Positions 23,370-34,500 of a stretch of 64,000 nucleotides of DNA are shown in pieces (positions within the stretch are counted from its first letter, which is position 1; each line of letters opens with the position of its first letter). The stretch is from Chimonanthus salicifolius (taxonomy: Eukaryota; Streptophyta; Magnoliopsida; Laurales; Calycanthaceae). The stretch lies in the NCBI GenBank assembly GCA_013350335.1, contig CM023538.1, positions 46,122,201-46,186,200 of the forward strand, given 5' to 3'. The position numbers and the translations under genes are program-made. Under the pieces are notes generated by a model. The model had not been told where the DNA came from. It worked only from the letters and a program-made list of their open reading frames with translations, and made no database searches.

Positions 23370-23710
23370 ATCTTTGTTTTACAGTGGTTTTCCTTGTAAT
23401 TCTGGATTCCTTACTTTTAAAAGCAGCACGTGGTTCTTCCAAAGTTGGACTTTCCAACTTTGATTCCCAGGTCCACATAGTTCATGCTTCGAGTTTTTTC
23501 ATTTTGGGTTGAAATTTTGTATAATATAATAGATAATTATAGAGTAAGTTTCACATCTCCCTTATTCAAAATATGAACAAATTTATTTAATTAAATATTT
23601 CTTTTTTAAAAAAATCATGATTAAGTTTTTCCAATCAAGGAAATCAACTAAACCCTAACCCTTTTATTATTCGAATTGAAAAAGGAATGGTTTTCACCGA
23701 TGTTGCAAGA
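23370..23710 (-). repeat. Partial copy (3) of the RLP 3'-flank segment
   Basis: Shares ctggattccttacttttaaaa, ggactttccaactttgat, 'agataattatagagtaagttt' and ttattattcgaattgaaaaagga with 11,100-11,900 and 24,740-25,460. The middle of the segment is deleted, and no LRR coding sequence adjoins it. Confidence 0.6.
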
Positions 23711-24730
23711 ACAAGATCCAATCTTGATTGATTGAGAAGTTTTCTATTATAAATTATTGATTATGTGAAATTTCTTTGGAGTGCAAGGCTCGATCAATCA
23801 AGAGTTGAAAAGGGAAAAGAAAAAGACAAAAAAAAAATAAGGATGAGTAATTCCCTATTACAAACTATTGTTGATGAGAAATTTCTTTAAAATGCGAGGC
23901 CTAACTTTTATAAATTGATACGAAGGTGGACAATTGAAAGATAGATTCATGCATCAGCTCGGGAGAATTGATGTGATGACATATTGATTGTAATTAAAGA
24001 TTTTAAACCTCAAATTAGTAACAATGTTTTTAAAATTATTATTTATATTAAAAAAATAGGATGTAATTCAAATCATGATATTTAACTTCTTCAATAAGTA
24101 ATAGGCAGTAAGTGAGGCATAGAATTGGTAGAAAGGGAGTTTTAATAAATAAATAATGTGAAAAGAGGTCTAACCAACACACAAGTTTAAAAGAAAAAAA
24201 AGAGTCATGCTTGAAGGTAGGACTGATCAGAAGATGAAAGATTTTAAATAATTGAATAATTCATCCCAGAAACTTTTCTACTGTTTATAAAGGAGTCAGT
24301 CGAGTCCTTCTAATTCTTATTTTCGTTGTTTGTCTTTGTTTTTTAACGATTGCCCCTGCCGTCTGAGTATTAACATCGAAAAGGTTTAAGAGAAATATTT
24401 AAATATATTCTAGCATTGAACTTGATCTTGCATATTGGGAATTAAAATGCAAAAGAATAAAATAAAAGGTTAAAATACATTGTGAAAAAGTTTCAATTCA
24501 ATGTACTTTTTCTTCTTTGTAGACCTATTGGGCATGATAATTGCAATGTGTTCCCAATATTTCTAACGGGTATAATAACGACCAATATCATAAATATCAT
24601 TGATTTTAAAAAATAAAAATCGAATATCGGTGTTTCCCGCCAACGTCATATCGGCCGATATCGGCAATATCGGTGATAGAATCAGCCGATATTTTTTTTT
24701 TTTTCCAGAGTTTATTATTTTCACAATAAA
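23711..24730. other. No gene recognised
   Basis: AT-rich spacer. Near 24,625-24,692 is a cluster of atatcgg/ccgatat words, including the perfect palindrome atatcggccgatat (24,648-24,661), followed by a T tract. Similar clusters are common in plant repeats, but the element cannot be bounded here. Confidence 0.45.
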
Positions 24731-25490
24731 GGGTATTTTCTAAGTTGGACCTTTCAACTTTGATTCCCAGGCCCACATGGTTCATGCTTCAAACTTTTTC
24801 ATTTTCGATCAGATTTTCTCTACAATTTCAGCATTTCTAGTGGGCCCCACATGGTGTTGATTCACTAGATGACATGGCATTTCGAGTTGGGTCCCTCAGG
24901 GAATCAAACAAGTTTGATTTATTGGGCTTTTGAGGCCCAAAAATATCCTAAATGGGCCCAGTGCCAAATTATGCAAATAGTCCTAGGCCCAAATTATGCA
25001 AATTGTCCCATATTCTGGTACAAATTTGTCCAATGGATTATGTCCAGGTCATCTCTTCCCACCATTGATATGAGCATAAATTCAGAGAGCGAATTCATTA
25101 ATTTTGTCCAATCGGGTCAGTTCATTTTTAATCGAGTCGTCGGGCATCAAAATTGGAGAGATTTTGGAGTACGAACGACTCTGCTCTTATGATAAAATGG
25201 ATAAATTGAATTAAATGGAGTTTGAGGTGAGAATGGAGAGATTAATAGAGAGAGTGCCACGTGGGCCTATTATGTCTCCACCCTTGTTTCTTTAATATGA
25301 TAGATAATTATAGAGTAATTTTTACATTTCCCTTGTTCAAAACATGACAATTTTTTAAATTTATTTAATTAAATATGTTTTTAACAAAAAATCATGATTC
25401 AGTTTTGCAAAAAAAAGAGTCATGGAAGTTAATTCAAACCTAACCCTTTTATTATTCGAATTGAAAAAAGGATTCGGTGAATATAAGAGC
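24730..25490 (-). repeat. Copy 2 of the RLP 3'-flank segment
   Basis: Aligns with 11,140-11,925 in the same order and orientation and runs into the 3' end of the RLP gene. The plus-strand open frame at 24,869-25,192 corresponds to that at 11,352-11,624 and is a property of the repeat, not a recognised gene. Confidence 0.65.
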
Positions 25491-25707
25491 AAGATACAAA
25501 CGAGGCTTATGGTAAACACGTTTCATGCATCAAGTGTATCATGATTAACACAGCTATATAACCCAAGAACTCTGAAATCACGAGATTTCTTAAAGTGTAG
25601 CATAAACAGAGCTATAAAATTCATTACATAAACACAACTTTAAAATGTAGCACAAACTCCTTGGTAACGTTGAAATACATAGTATACACTCATAAATGCA
25701 AACAAAC

Positions 25708-27188
25708 TTAAAAGAAGCGATCTACAACTGAAAACAATTTCATTCTCCAACTCTTACAAATATAAAGAAGAGCAATGCAACCCCAAAATCCTAATGCATA
25801 GCCAATAACAACACATGAGTAGAAAAATAGAGGATTGTCTGCTACTGTCGATTCATCATTTTCTTTCCTTTGCTCAACTGAGGGTTTTGCTGGGGTATTG
25901 GGTGAACAATTTCTCTTGAGAGGTTGTCCACAGAGATCTGGATTACCTTCATAGATACTCTCGTTGAATGTTGAAAATTGTCCCTTCGAATATGGAATCA
26001 CACCTGAAAGATTATTGAAAGCAACATTGAATGCAGAAAGTGAATAGAGCTGAGTTAATTCCATTGGAATATGACCTGTCAGTTTGTTGTTGGAGAGATC
26101 CAAGCTTTCTATATTCTTCAAGTGCTGAAAGGTTTTTGGAATATCACCAGTTAAGAGGTTGTGAGACAAGTTCAATGATTTTATCTCCTTCAAATATCCA
26201 ATCTCTAGAGGAATTTTACCCATCAACTTATTTGAGGAGAAATCAATTCCGATCATCAGAAGAAGTGGAGTGCCTTCATAAGTGAGTTCCATTCCCTTAG
26301 TTGTAAAGGTAGTTCTTAACTTGTAGTGAAAAGCATTATAAGTTGAAGCACCAGTCGTATTGTGATTGACCCAAGCAGAGATATTGTCGAAACAACGAGG
26401 TATGTCTCCAAAAAGATCATTATATGAAAAGTCCAACAACCTAAGTCGTTGCATTTGACACAACTCAGCATGAATATGCCCATCAAACTTATTTCCACCC
26501 AAAAGAAGTGATGCAAGATTCGAAAGCCTAGACAACCAACTTGGTAGAGTACCAGTTAAGAAATTCTCCCTTATATCAAGCACCTGTAAAGAAGAAATGT
26601 TTGCTAGTCCTTGAAAGATCTTGGTCTCAGTGAAGGCATTTTTGTCAAGTAACAAAACTTCCAACCTTGTCATATTGGAGAATGATGGTGCTGTATCAAA
26701 GTGCAGATGATTACTTGATAAGCTTAGGTATTCCAACCACACACCTTTCTCAAACAACTCCATTGGTAATTCTCCTGAAAATTCATTGCTAGAAAGGTCC
26801 AACACTTTCAAATTTGATTCCTCATTCTTGTCTGACTGGAAAGTGGTTATTCCTTGTAATGCATTTCCGGACATGTTAAGATATGATAGCTGAACAAGTA
26901 GCACGGAAGGAAGAAGACCTTCAATCATGTTTTCAGAGATGTCAAGGTAGTCGAGATTAGTAGTATTGGTAATCGAAGGAGGAATTTTCCCATTTAAATA
27001 ATTGTGGGACAGATCTATTCTTGTAAGAGAGCTCATATTGGTAACCGAAGGAGGAATGCTCCCACTCAGCAGATTACCGGATAGATAAAGATACTTGAGG
27101 GAATCCATGTTGCCAATGCATGGGGGAATTATGCTAAGTGCATTGCTGGCAAGGGACAAGTAAAAAAGTGCCCTCAATTCACAGAATC
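25708..27188 (-). CDS. LRR receptor-like protein, last exon (C-terminal half)
   Basis: Intact final exon of about 492 codons. The splice acceptor tttattttgtag is followed at 27,188 by codons for FCELRAL in phase with the exon at 27,930-28,082. Numbering from the Leu codon at 27,177: about ten LRRs (LxxLxLxxNxLxGxIP type) cover residues 1-265. The island typical of RLPs (NHNTTGAS...LRTTFTTKGMELTYEG) spans about 266-305, four more LRRs follow to about 400, and a C-terminal Cys cap (NPDLCGQPLKRNC) is at 412-424. An acidic linker, a membrane helix at about 451-473 containing GxxxG (GYALG), and a tail of about 16 residues complete it. There is no kinase domain, so signalling would depend on partner kinases (SOBIR1/BAK1 type in known RLPs). 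The exon is open throughout. The 5' part of the gene is scattered or damaged, so the whole locus may be a pseudogene. Confidence 0.85.
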
Positions 27189-27929
27189 CTACAAAATAAA
27201 TAAATTTCAGTGAGCAATTACATAGTTAGTTATATAAATAACTTGTAGCAAAAAATTTGAATGTTCGTAGGAAAACTATTGAAATGATTACTATAAGATT
27301 TTTCTATGTAACATTAAAGTCCAAATTTTAAAGTTCTCGGTAGAGTATAAAGAAAGGAAAACAATTATTTATAAGTTTTCGAAGAGAAACAAATGAAACG
27401 ATAAACGTCAATGTAATGTTGATGTAAGATAAAGAAACAAAAGGAGAGGTGAAAATGTGTATGAAGTAAAGGTTAAATAGAAATTGATCATGAAAGTGAA
27501 ATAAGTGAAAGGATAATGATTGACAACTATGTAAAAAGGAAGTAAAGAAACTTTAGAACTCATACAGAAGTGTGGGTTTTCTGGGTTGAATTGAGGTTAT
27601 TTAACAAAATATTGATTACAAAAGAATGTATAAGGAATGGAGCAAGAGTCTTGTGCTCTTTTTCTATATAAAAAAAAATGAGGATAATTAAAGCTTTTGA
27701 CGAGGAAAACTGGTTTGGCCTATGACACAGATTGATGCTAGAAGCAGTTTTTCTATATAAACAACTTGCAAAAAAGTTTTTAGAAAGATGAACAATTTTT
27801 ATGTGGTTCTTATTGACATAGAAAAAACTCATAGAAGGTAGTGAGACCAATAATTTCAAAACTATTGAATAAAAAATATATTAATACTGTAAGGAGATTT
27901 TGAGAATTGATAAGATGACTTCTTCATAC
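27189..27929 (-). other. RLP intron
   Basis: 741 bp between a clear donor (ctacag|gtatgaag at 27,930/27,929) and acceptor (ttgtag|g at 27,189/27,188). It is AT-rich. The 99-residue minus-strand frame inside it (27,560-27,859) has no known domain. Confidence 0.75.
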
Positions 27930-28082
27930 CTGTAGAATTTAACAAATTGCCGCTTAAATTATTCCCACTCAAATCTAGCCATTGTAATTTTGTTAGGTTG
28001 CCTAAACACGTGGGAAGCTTGTGATCATCAAAATTATTGTCACGTAAGTTCAAATATTCAAGAGCGACCAACTTGCATAAAC
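27930..28082 (-). CDS. RLP internal exon (two LRRs)
   Basis: 153-bp exon bordered by the acceptor ctttacag and donor gtatgaag. With one base from the previous exon it encodes GLCKLVALEYLNLRDNNF..., then LPTCLGNLTKLQWLDLSGN and LLNST, joining in frame to FCEL of the last exon. Length, phase and the LCKLV start are shared with the exons at 39,856-40,008, 41,349-41,501, 49,408-49,560 and 57,415-57,567, which are its paralogues. Open and correctly phased. Confidence 0.85.
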
Positions 28083-29614
28083 CTGTAAAGGATAGGATAG
28101 ATTATTTCAGTCACATATTTAGCACAGACGTTTCCATTTGATGAATGAAGTATCAATATAAAATACAAATGCTTAAGTCAATACTACATATGCAAAAGTT
28201 AATTTCTTTTCCTGTTTTATGAAATTGCTTTTTTAATTATTATTTTTAAATACTAGCAAGGCAAAGTTGTTAATGTACATTTACACCTTTCATTATAAAT
28301 GAGAAATGCCGAGGTTAGTTAGTTTAGAAATGTTTTTCAAAGTCCAGTTAATTGTAGTGTACAACATTAATATGAGAGTAGAAAAAAGAACAATTGTTTA
28401 TACATAAAAGCATTTTCCAATATAAATAAAGAAATATACTGCTTATGATTTGTTAAAGCAATCTATTGGATTTGAAAAGATTATATGTTAAATTTGAAAC
28501 TTCACAATAGTGTTATCAAAACAAAAAATGCAAAATTATTTGCTCTAGAGAGCTTTATTGTTTAGTCATTGAATAGTATTTCAATGTTCAAATAATGTTA
28601 AAAAAATTGTGAAAAATAATGAAGCATTATTTCAACCATTGATGACTATTTACATTCAATACAGCGATATAGATCTATTTGAAAATATTAAAATTTAATT
28701 TTAATCTAAATAAATGATTTGAATGGTATGAATTGAGTCAATTAACTCACTAGACTTTCCAAAATTAGTATTATCTTTTATACCTTAAATTATTATATAT
28801 CTTCCCATGATGAGATTAGTTAGTTTAGAACTGTTCTCTCTCTTTCTTTAGACTCTTTAGTCTTGGGGTGGTTTTTCTTTCTTTCTTAAAAGGCCAATTA
28901 ATTGTAGTTTACAACATTAATATGAGAGTAGAAAAAGGAGCATTTCTTTGTATATCAAACATCTTCCAATATAAATAAAGAAAGATGGAAAGTATGACTG
29001 AATAAACCAATCTATTGGATTTGAAAAGATTATATATTAAATTTGAAATTTCACTATAGTGTTATCAAAATAAAAAATGCAAAATTATTTGTTTTATAGA
29101 ACCATTAGTTGATAACATTTTTGAGATATAACTTACACTCAAAAGCTACTAATTAAGATAAAGGTGTCTCAGGTGTTATATAGAATCATTAGTTTTTCAA
29201 ATTAGGCGATGTAAAATTCTCTTGCCACTTCACATCTTTTGAATTTTACAAATTATAATCATGCACGTTTAAGCATTATAGTCCTATTTTGAATAGTATT
29301 TCAAATTTCAAATATTGTTAAAAAAAACTATGATAAAATAATGAAGCATTATTTCAACTATTGGTGGATATTTACATTCAATACAAGAACATGGATCAAT
29401 CCGACAATATTAAAATCTAATTTTAAACAAAATAAATGAGTTGAATAGTATGAACTGAGTCAATTAACTCACAAGAATTTCCAAAATTAGTATCTTTTTT
29501 AAACCTTAAATCATTATATATCTTCTTCCTATGGTGGGAGTCACTTCGAATCATACAACTCTTTAGTAATTCTATAAGGAGATTCTCCTCATCTATTCTC
29601 CTTACAGTGAAGTG
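28083..29614 (-). repeat. RLP intron DNA containing a tandem duplication
   Basis: Intron sequence upstream of the 153-bp exon. The block with ttagttagtttagaa, 'caacattaatatgagagtagaaaaa', 'caatataaataaagaaa' and 'caatctattggatttgaaaagattatat' occurs twice (about 28,310-28,800 and 28,815-29,560). A relative lies after each LCKLV exon in the array (for example 40,200-40,560). It marks local duplication of intron-exon cassettes. Confidence 0.65.
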
Positions 29615-29619
29615 AACCT

Positions 29620-29898
29620 TGTTGTGGGCCAGCCCCACTTATGGGCCTATTGGGCTTAGGCCCGATAGAGTGACTTATATATTATTGTATTCCTGTGTAA
29701 GACATAGAGAGAGAGGGATTAGAGAGAGAGTGAGAGACAGAGAGATCTGAAAGGGAGAGACCTTGTAATCCTCTGTACTTGTTTTTCTACATAGTAGATT
29801 TCATCTCGCTCCGTGGACGTAGGCGTTCTAGCCGAACCACGTAAATCTCGTGTCGTGTGATTTGTGTGTTTGCATTAATTAATCTCTAATCCCCAACA
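29620..29898 (+). repeat. 5' LTR of intact copia element
   Basis: Contains tatatatta at 29,676-29,684, a likely TATA box. A GA-rich stretch (agagagagagg, gagagagagtgagag) follows at about 29,703-29,745, and a CT/CG-rich 3' part ends in ACA. Confidence 0.95.
29676..29684 (+). promoter_or_regulatory. Candidate TATA box in the 5' LTR
   Basis: The sequence tatatatta lies about 55 bp into the LTR, followed by a GA-rich tract. This is a plausible core promoter for the genomic RNA. The 3' LTR carries the same sequence. Confidence 0.5.
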
Positions 29899-29900
29899 AG

Positions 29901-29913
29901 TGGTATCAGAGCC
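29901..29913 (+). other. Primer-binding site of intact copia
   Basis: TGGTATCAGAGCC, complementary to the 3' end of plant initiator Met-tRNA, 2 bp downstream of the LTR. Confidence 0.9.
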
Positions 29914-31570
29914 GAAGGTTATCGGATTCAGACAAAGTTCCGTCGAATCGGAGTCGGTAAAATCACACAGACGGTCGGAGAACTTCGGACGAAAAATCAG
30001 CCGCGTCGGCTGAAGAGGATATCGTTCCATCGATTAGGATTTTTTTTTTTTACCGTGAACGGACTGTTCACAGAACTGAAAAAAAAAAAAAAAATTTAAT
30101 TACACCGATCTGCTGATAGCAGGTCGGCTGACGGTGGTTAGCAGTGTCGGCGAAAAAGGGGTTTTTTCATCAAGTGGAATCGCAGCAGCAGAGTAGTTCA
30201 TCGCAACGGGAGGATTTTCGGAATCCGGCAGACAGATCGAGCGGCCGGCGAAACGGAGAGATTGAGAAGGAAGTGAGGCGGAAAAATAGCGGAAGAAAAG
30301 GTTTTTTCTCAGATCGCCGGAGCAGCAGCGGCGAATGTCTCCATAGATCCACCAGATCTGAGAACTAATTGCAGCAAGCCAGATCGAAGATAGAAACCCA
30401 GTTTTGGGGTTTTTCTTGGCAGCGGCGGCGAGCCTGAAATCAGATCTGATCTCAGATCTGAAATTGAAAAAAAAAAAAACCCAGCGACAAAGGGGTTTCT
30501 CAGTTTCCTGAGAAAACAGCCAGCAGCCGGAGGTGGTTGAAGCAGCCATACCGGCCAGACCGATCTGAGAACTGATTGCTGCTAGAGGCAGCAAGCCAGA
30601 TCTGAAAATCGCTGAGCAGAGGCGATCGGAGAAGAAGACGACTGAGCAGCGCCGAAGTCGGAAAGAAAAAAAAAAAAAAAAACTCTGCAAACAGGGGCGA
30701 TCGGAGAAGAAGACGACCGAGCAGGAGCAGTTGGCAGCAAGCAAAATCTCCGAGCAGCCAGATCTGAAAATCGCAGAGCAGCACCGACCGAGCACTAGTA
30801 GCGGCGTAGACGGCCAGAATCGGGGAAGAAGACACCCAGATCCGAGAATCGCCGGTAGCCATATCTCTCAGAAAATCTGAGAAGAAAGAAACCCAGTTTG
30901 GGGTTTTTTTCTCGGCAGCCGGAGGTGGTTGCAGCAAGGCCCCTTCCAGTCGCAGCCAGATCACCGGATTTTGACCGGCGATCAAGATCTGTTCACAGAT
31001 CTGAGAAGAGAAAGGTTGCAAACGGTTTCCAGCAAAAAAAAAAAAAGAAAAAAAAAACAGTGGTCCGCAGGACCATCATTTTCTGTACACCCGCGGGACC
31101 ACCAGTTCAGGTGCACCCGCAGGACCACCACTTCAGTGCACCCGAGGGACTACAGATTCAGGTACTCCTGCAGCAGGGAAATCAACGGTCCAGAATTGTT
31201 TTGCAGTTTCCGGAGTCACCAGGACTCGGAATTGAGATCCGTCTTCGCCTGTACGATCGTGACAGTGAGATCTACACAGTGACCGGTGTGGATCTAGTTT
31301 TCTGGAGAGTTGACAGTGAGCGCCAAGCAGTGGCCTTTGTAGAAAGGAGATCAGCTGAGTTCTCTTTTCTCTTATTTTTTCATAACTGTCACTTCTTTTT
31401 ACACATTATTCTGCTATGTGTATGATTGAACCACCCAAGTGGTGAGGAGTTCGGGGGTATTTGGTTGGATGCTAGTAGTAGATCCCTAGGTTTGTGCAGG
31501 GCTACTAATTTACACTGTTGGTTATTTGCTTCCGCATTTGCGCACAAACAGAACAGAGGACAGTGACAGA
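29914..31570 (+). other. Long untranslated leader of intact copia
   Basis: 1.66 kb without a credible gene. It is purine-rich, with A tracts and repeated words such as cagatctgaaaatcgc and gcgatcggagaagaagacgac (near 30,620-30,643 and 30,696-30,716). Open frames on the minus strand here (30,100-30,795; 30,500-31,021) result from the purine bias. Such leaders typically carry packaging and dimerisation signals, but this is not shown by the sequence. Confidence 0.7.
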
Positions 31571-34500
31571 ATGGCATCCAGTTCCAGTTCAACAGTCATG
31601 AAATTGGTACCGGGCAATTATCTCCTATGGAAGACCCGGATGCAAGATCTCCTGATTAAGCATGACTTGTATTATCCCCTTTTAGGAGATGCATCTATGC
31701 CTGAAGATATGAAGGCAAAGCCCAAAGAATGGGAGTACAAGCATTTGAAGGCTGTGAGCCTGATCAGGGAGTATGTCGATGACAGCATTCTTCACCATAT
31801 CACAGCAGAAAAGAAGGCAGATGAACTGTGGACTAAATTGTCTACAATGTATGAGAGCAAGGCGCCAGTGAACAAAGCCTCTGTTATCAAGAGACTGGTG
31901 AAGCTGACATACAATGAGCACATGTCAATGTCAGAACATCTCAGCAACTTTCAGGGCATGGTGAACCAGTTGGCCAGTGCGAAGATCATATTTGCAGATG
32001 AGATTTTGGCTCTTCTTCTCATGGCGACACTACCAGATTCTTTTGAGACTATGGTGATTGCTTTGAATAACTCTGCACCCGGTGGCGAGCTATCCTTAGA
32101 GACAGTCAAGGAGTCATTGATGAATGAAGAGATGAGACGGAAAGAAAAGGGCATCGTAACTTCTTCTTCCGGAGCATATGTGTCACAGGATAGGGGCAGA
32201 AAACATAAAACTCATGGTCGCCAGGACCATAGAAGCAAGAGCAGACCCGGTGGAGGTCACAGATCTCAGAGCAGAGGCAGAGACAACAGAAAGTGTTTTC
32301 ACTGTGGCAGAGCAGGGCACTTTAAGAATCAGTGCAGGGTGTGGAAGAGAGAAAATAATCAGACTGTGCAGCATCAGGCACGACAGCCAGCTTCTTCAGA
32401 CACCACGGCTGCCACAACTCAGGAGCCGCGTACTCTTGTCATAGTGACCACCAGTGAGGGGGAGAGTCTGTCCATTACCCCCTCCTCATCTGAGTGGGTC
32501 ATTGACACTGGTGCCACTTATCATTATAATCCTCACAGGAGCTTCTTCTCCACATATACATCCGGAGATTTTGGAACAGTTCGGATGGGCAACTCTGCAT
32601 GTTCCCCTATCACTGGAGTTGGGAACATTACTATAAAGACTAGTCATGGCTGTGAGATTAGTTTGAAGGATGTGAGACATGTGCCAGATATCAGATTGAA
32701 CCTCATTTCTGCGAGGGTACTCGGCACAGAGGGATACATCAGTACATTCGGCGGAGACCGATGTAAGATCAGCAAGGGGTCGCTTACCATGGCACGAGGG
32801 GTGATCAGAGATTACCTATATGTTTTGACCGGCACAGTTTGCACCGGCCAGATGCACGCAGTACAGAGAGAGACTGCTTTCTCTCTATGGCACCGGAGAC
32901 TTGCACATCTGAGTGAGAAAGGGCTGCAGATTCTTCAGAGGAAAGCCCTTATTCCACGGACTGAGTGTACCCGGTTAGACAGTTGCGAGCATTGCATCAT
33001 GGGCAAGCAGACAAGAGCTTCCTTCAATCTAAAGGGCCACATAAAGGCCAGGAAGCTAGACCTAGTATACTCAGACGTTTGTGGACCGATAGAGGTGGAG
33101 TCATTGGGCAAGAACAAGTACTTTGTTACCTTTATCGATGATTCTACGAGAAAGTGCTGGATTTACTTCATGAGATCCAAAGATCAGACTTTCTCATTCT
33201 TCCGTGAGTTTGTTGCCTCTGTGGAGAGAGAGACGGGTAGAAAGCTGAAATGTCTGAGGACCGATAATGGTGGCGAGTACACATCGGGAGAGTTTAAAGA
33301 ATTCTGCAAAAAGAACGGCATTAGACATGAGTTGACAGTGCCAGGGACTCCCCAGCATAACGGTGTAGCAGAGCGCTACAACCGCACCATTGTTGAGCGA
33401 ATGCGTTGCATAGTTCACAACGCAAATCTACCCAAGAGATTTTGGAGCGAAGCAGCGAGGACAGCAGTATACCTCATCAACCGCTCACCATCAGCTCCCT
33501 TAAATGGTGAAGTGGCAGAATGTTTGTGGACAGGCAGAAAAGTTTCCTACAAGCATCTCAGAGTTTTTGGTTGCGTTTGCTATGCACATATCCCTGATAT
33601 GTCGAGGAAGAAATTGGATGTAAAGTCGACATTGTGTGCATTTATTGGTTATGGTGGTCCAGAGTTCGGATACAGACTGTGGGATCCAGCTCAGCAGAAA
33701 ATGTTCAGGAGTCGAGACGTGGTATTCCGTGAAGATGAGTTCTTCAATGAGAACAATAAACCCACATATTCTAGTGACCTAGATCAAGGTCCCATCTCCA
33801 CTCCGGACACACCTCAGTCAGCAGCAACACCTTCTCCTTCACCTGCACCGCCAGTCAGTCAGTCAGACGACAGTGGGTCAGATGTTCCTTCTAGCAGTCA
33901 CAGTGACAGTGTCAGTGGGCCAGCAGATACGTCTACAGATGAGACAGTTAATGAGCCGGTACATGATACAGTTGAGGACACAGTGGAGGATGATCAGGAC
34001 AGAGATAGACAGTTGAGCGAGGGGGAGCACTCCCCCAGTACTTCTACATCGGAGGATGTTATACCTCCTAGGAGATCTGTTAGAGAGCATAACCCATCCA
34101 GGAGATACCCAAGTTCCGATTATGTGTTGATGACCAGTGAGGGGGAGCCTGAGAGTTACTCAGAGGCTATAGGCGACAAAAATAGAATTCACTGGGGGAA
34201 AGCTATGGTAGAAGAGATGATGTCTCTTAAGAAGAACAACACATATGAGTTGGTTGATCTACCAGTTGGCAGGAAGGCCCTACAGAACAAATGGGTCTTT
34301 CGCGTGAAAAAGGATGGAGAAAAAGTTCTGAAGTATAAAGCCCGCTTAGTGGTGAAGGGTTTTGGACAGAAGAAGGGAGTGGACTTCGACGAGATATTCT
34401 CACCAGTGGTGAAGATGAGCTCCATACGAGTTATGTTGGGCTTAGCCGCGAGTCTAGATCTTGAGATTGAACAGATGGACGTGAAGACTGCATTTCTTCA

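Noticed and set aside
25708..27188. LRR receptor kinase
   Set aside because: After the membrane helix only about 16 residues remain, so no kinase domain follows; it is a receptor-like protein.
30100..31021. Long minus-strand open frames (231 and 173 residues) in the copia leader
   Set aside because: They lie antisense to a purine-rich untranslated leader; low-complexity Ser/Leu/Phe composition follows from the base bias and no domain is present.
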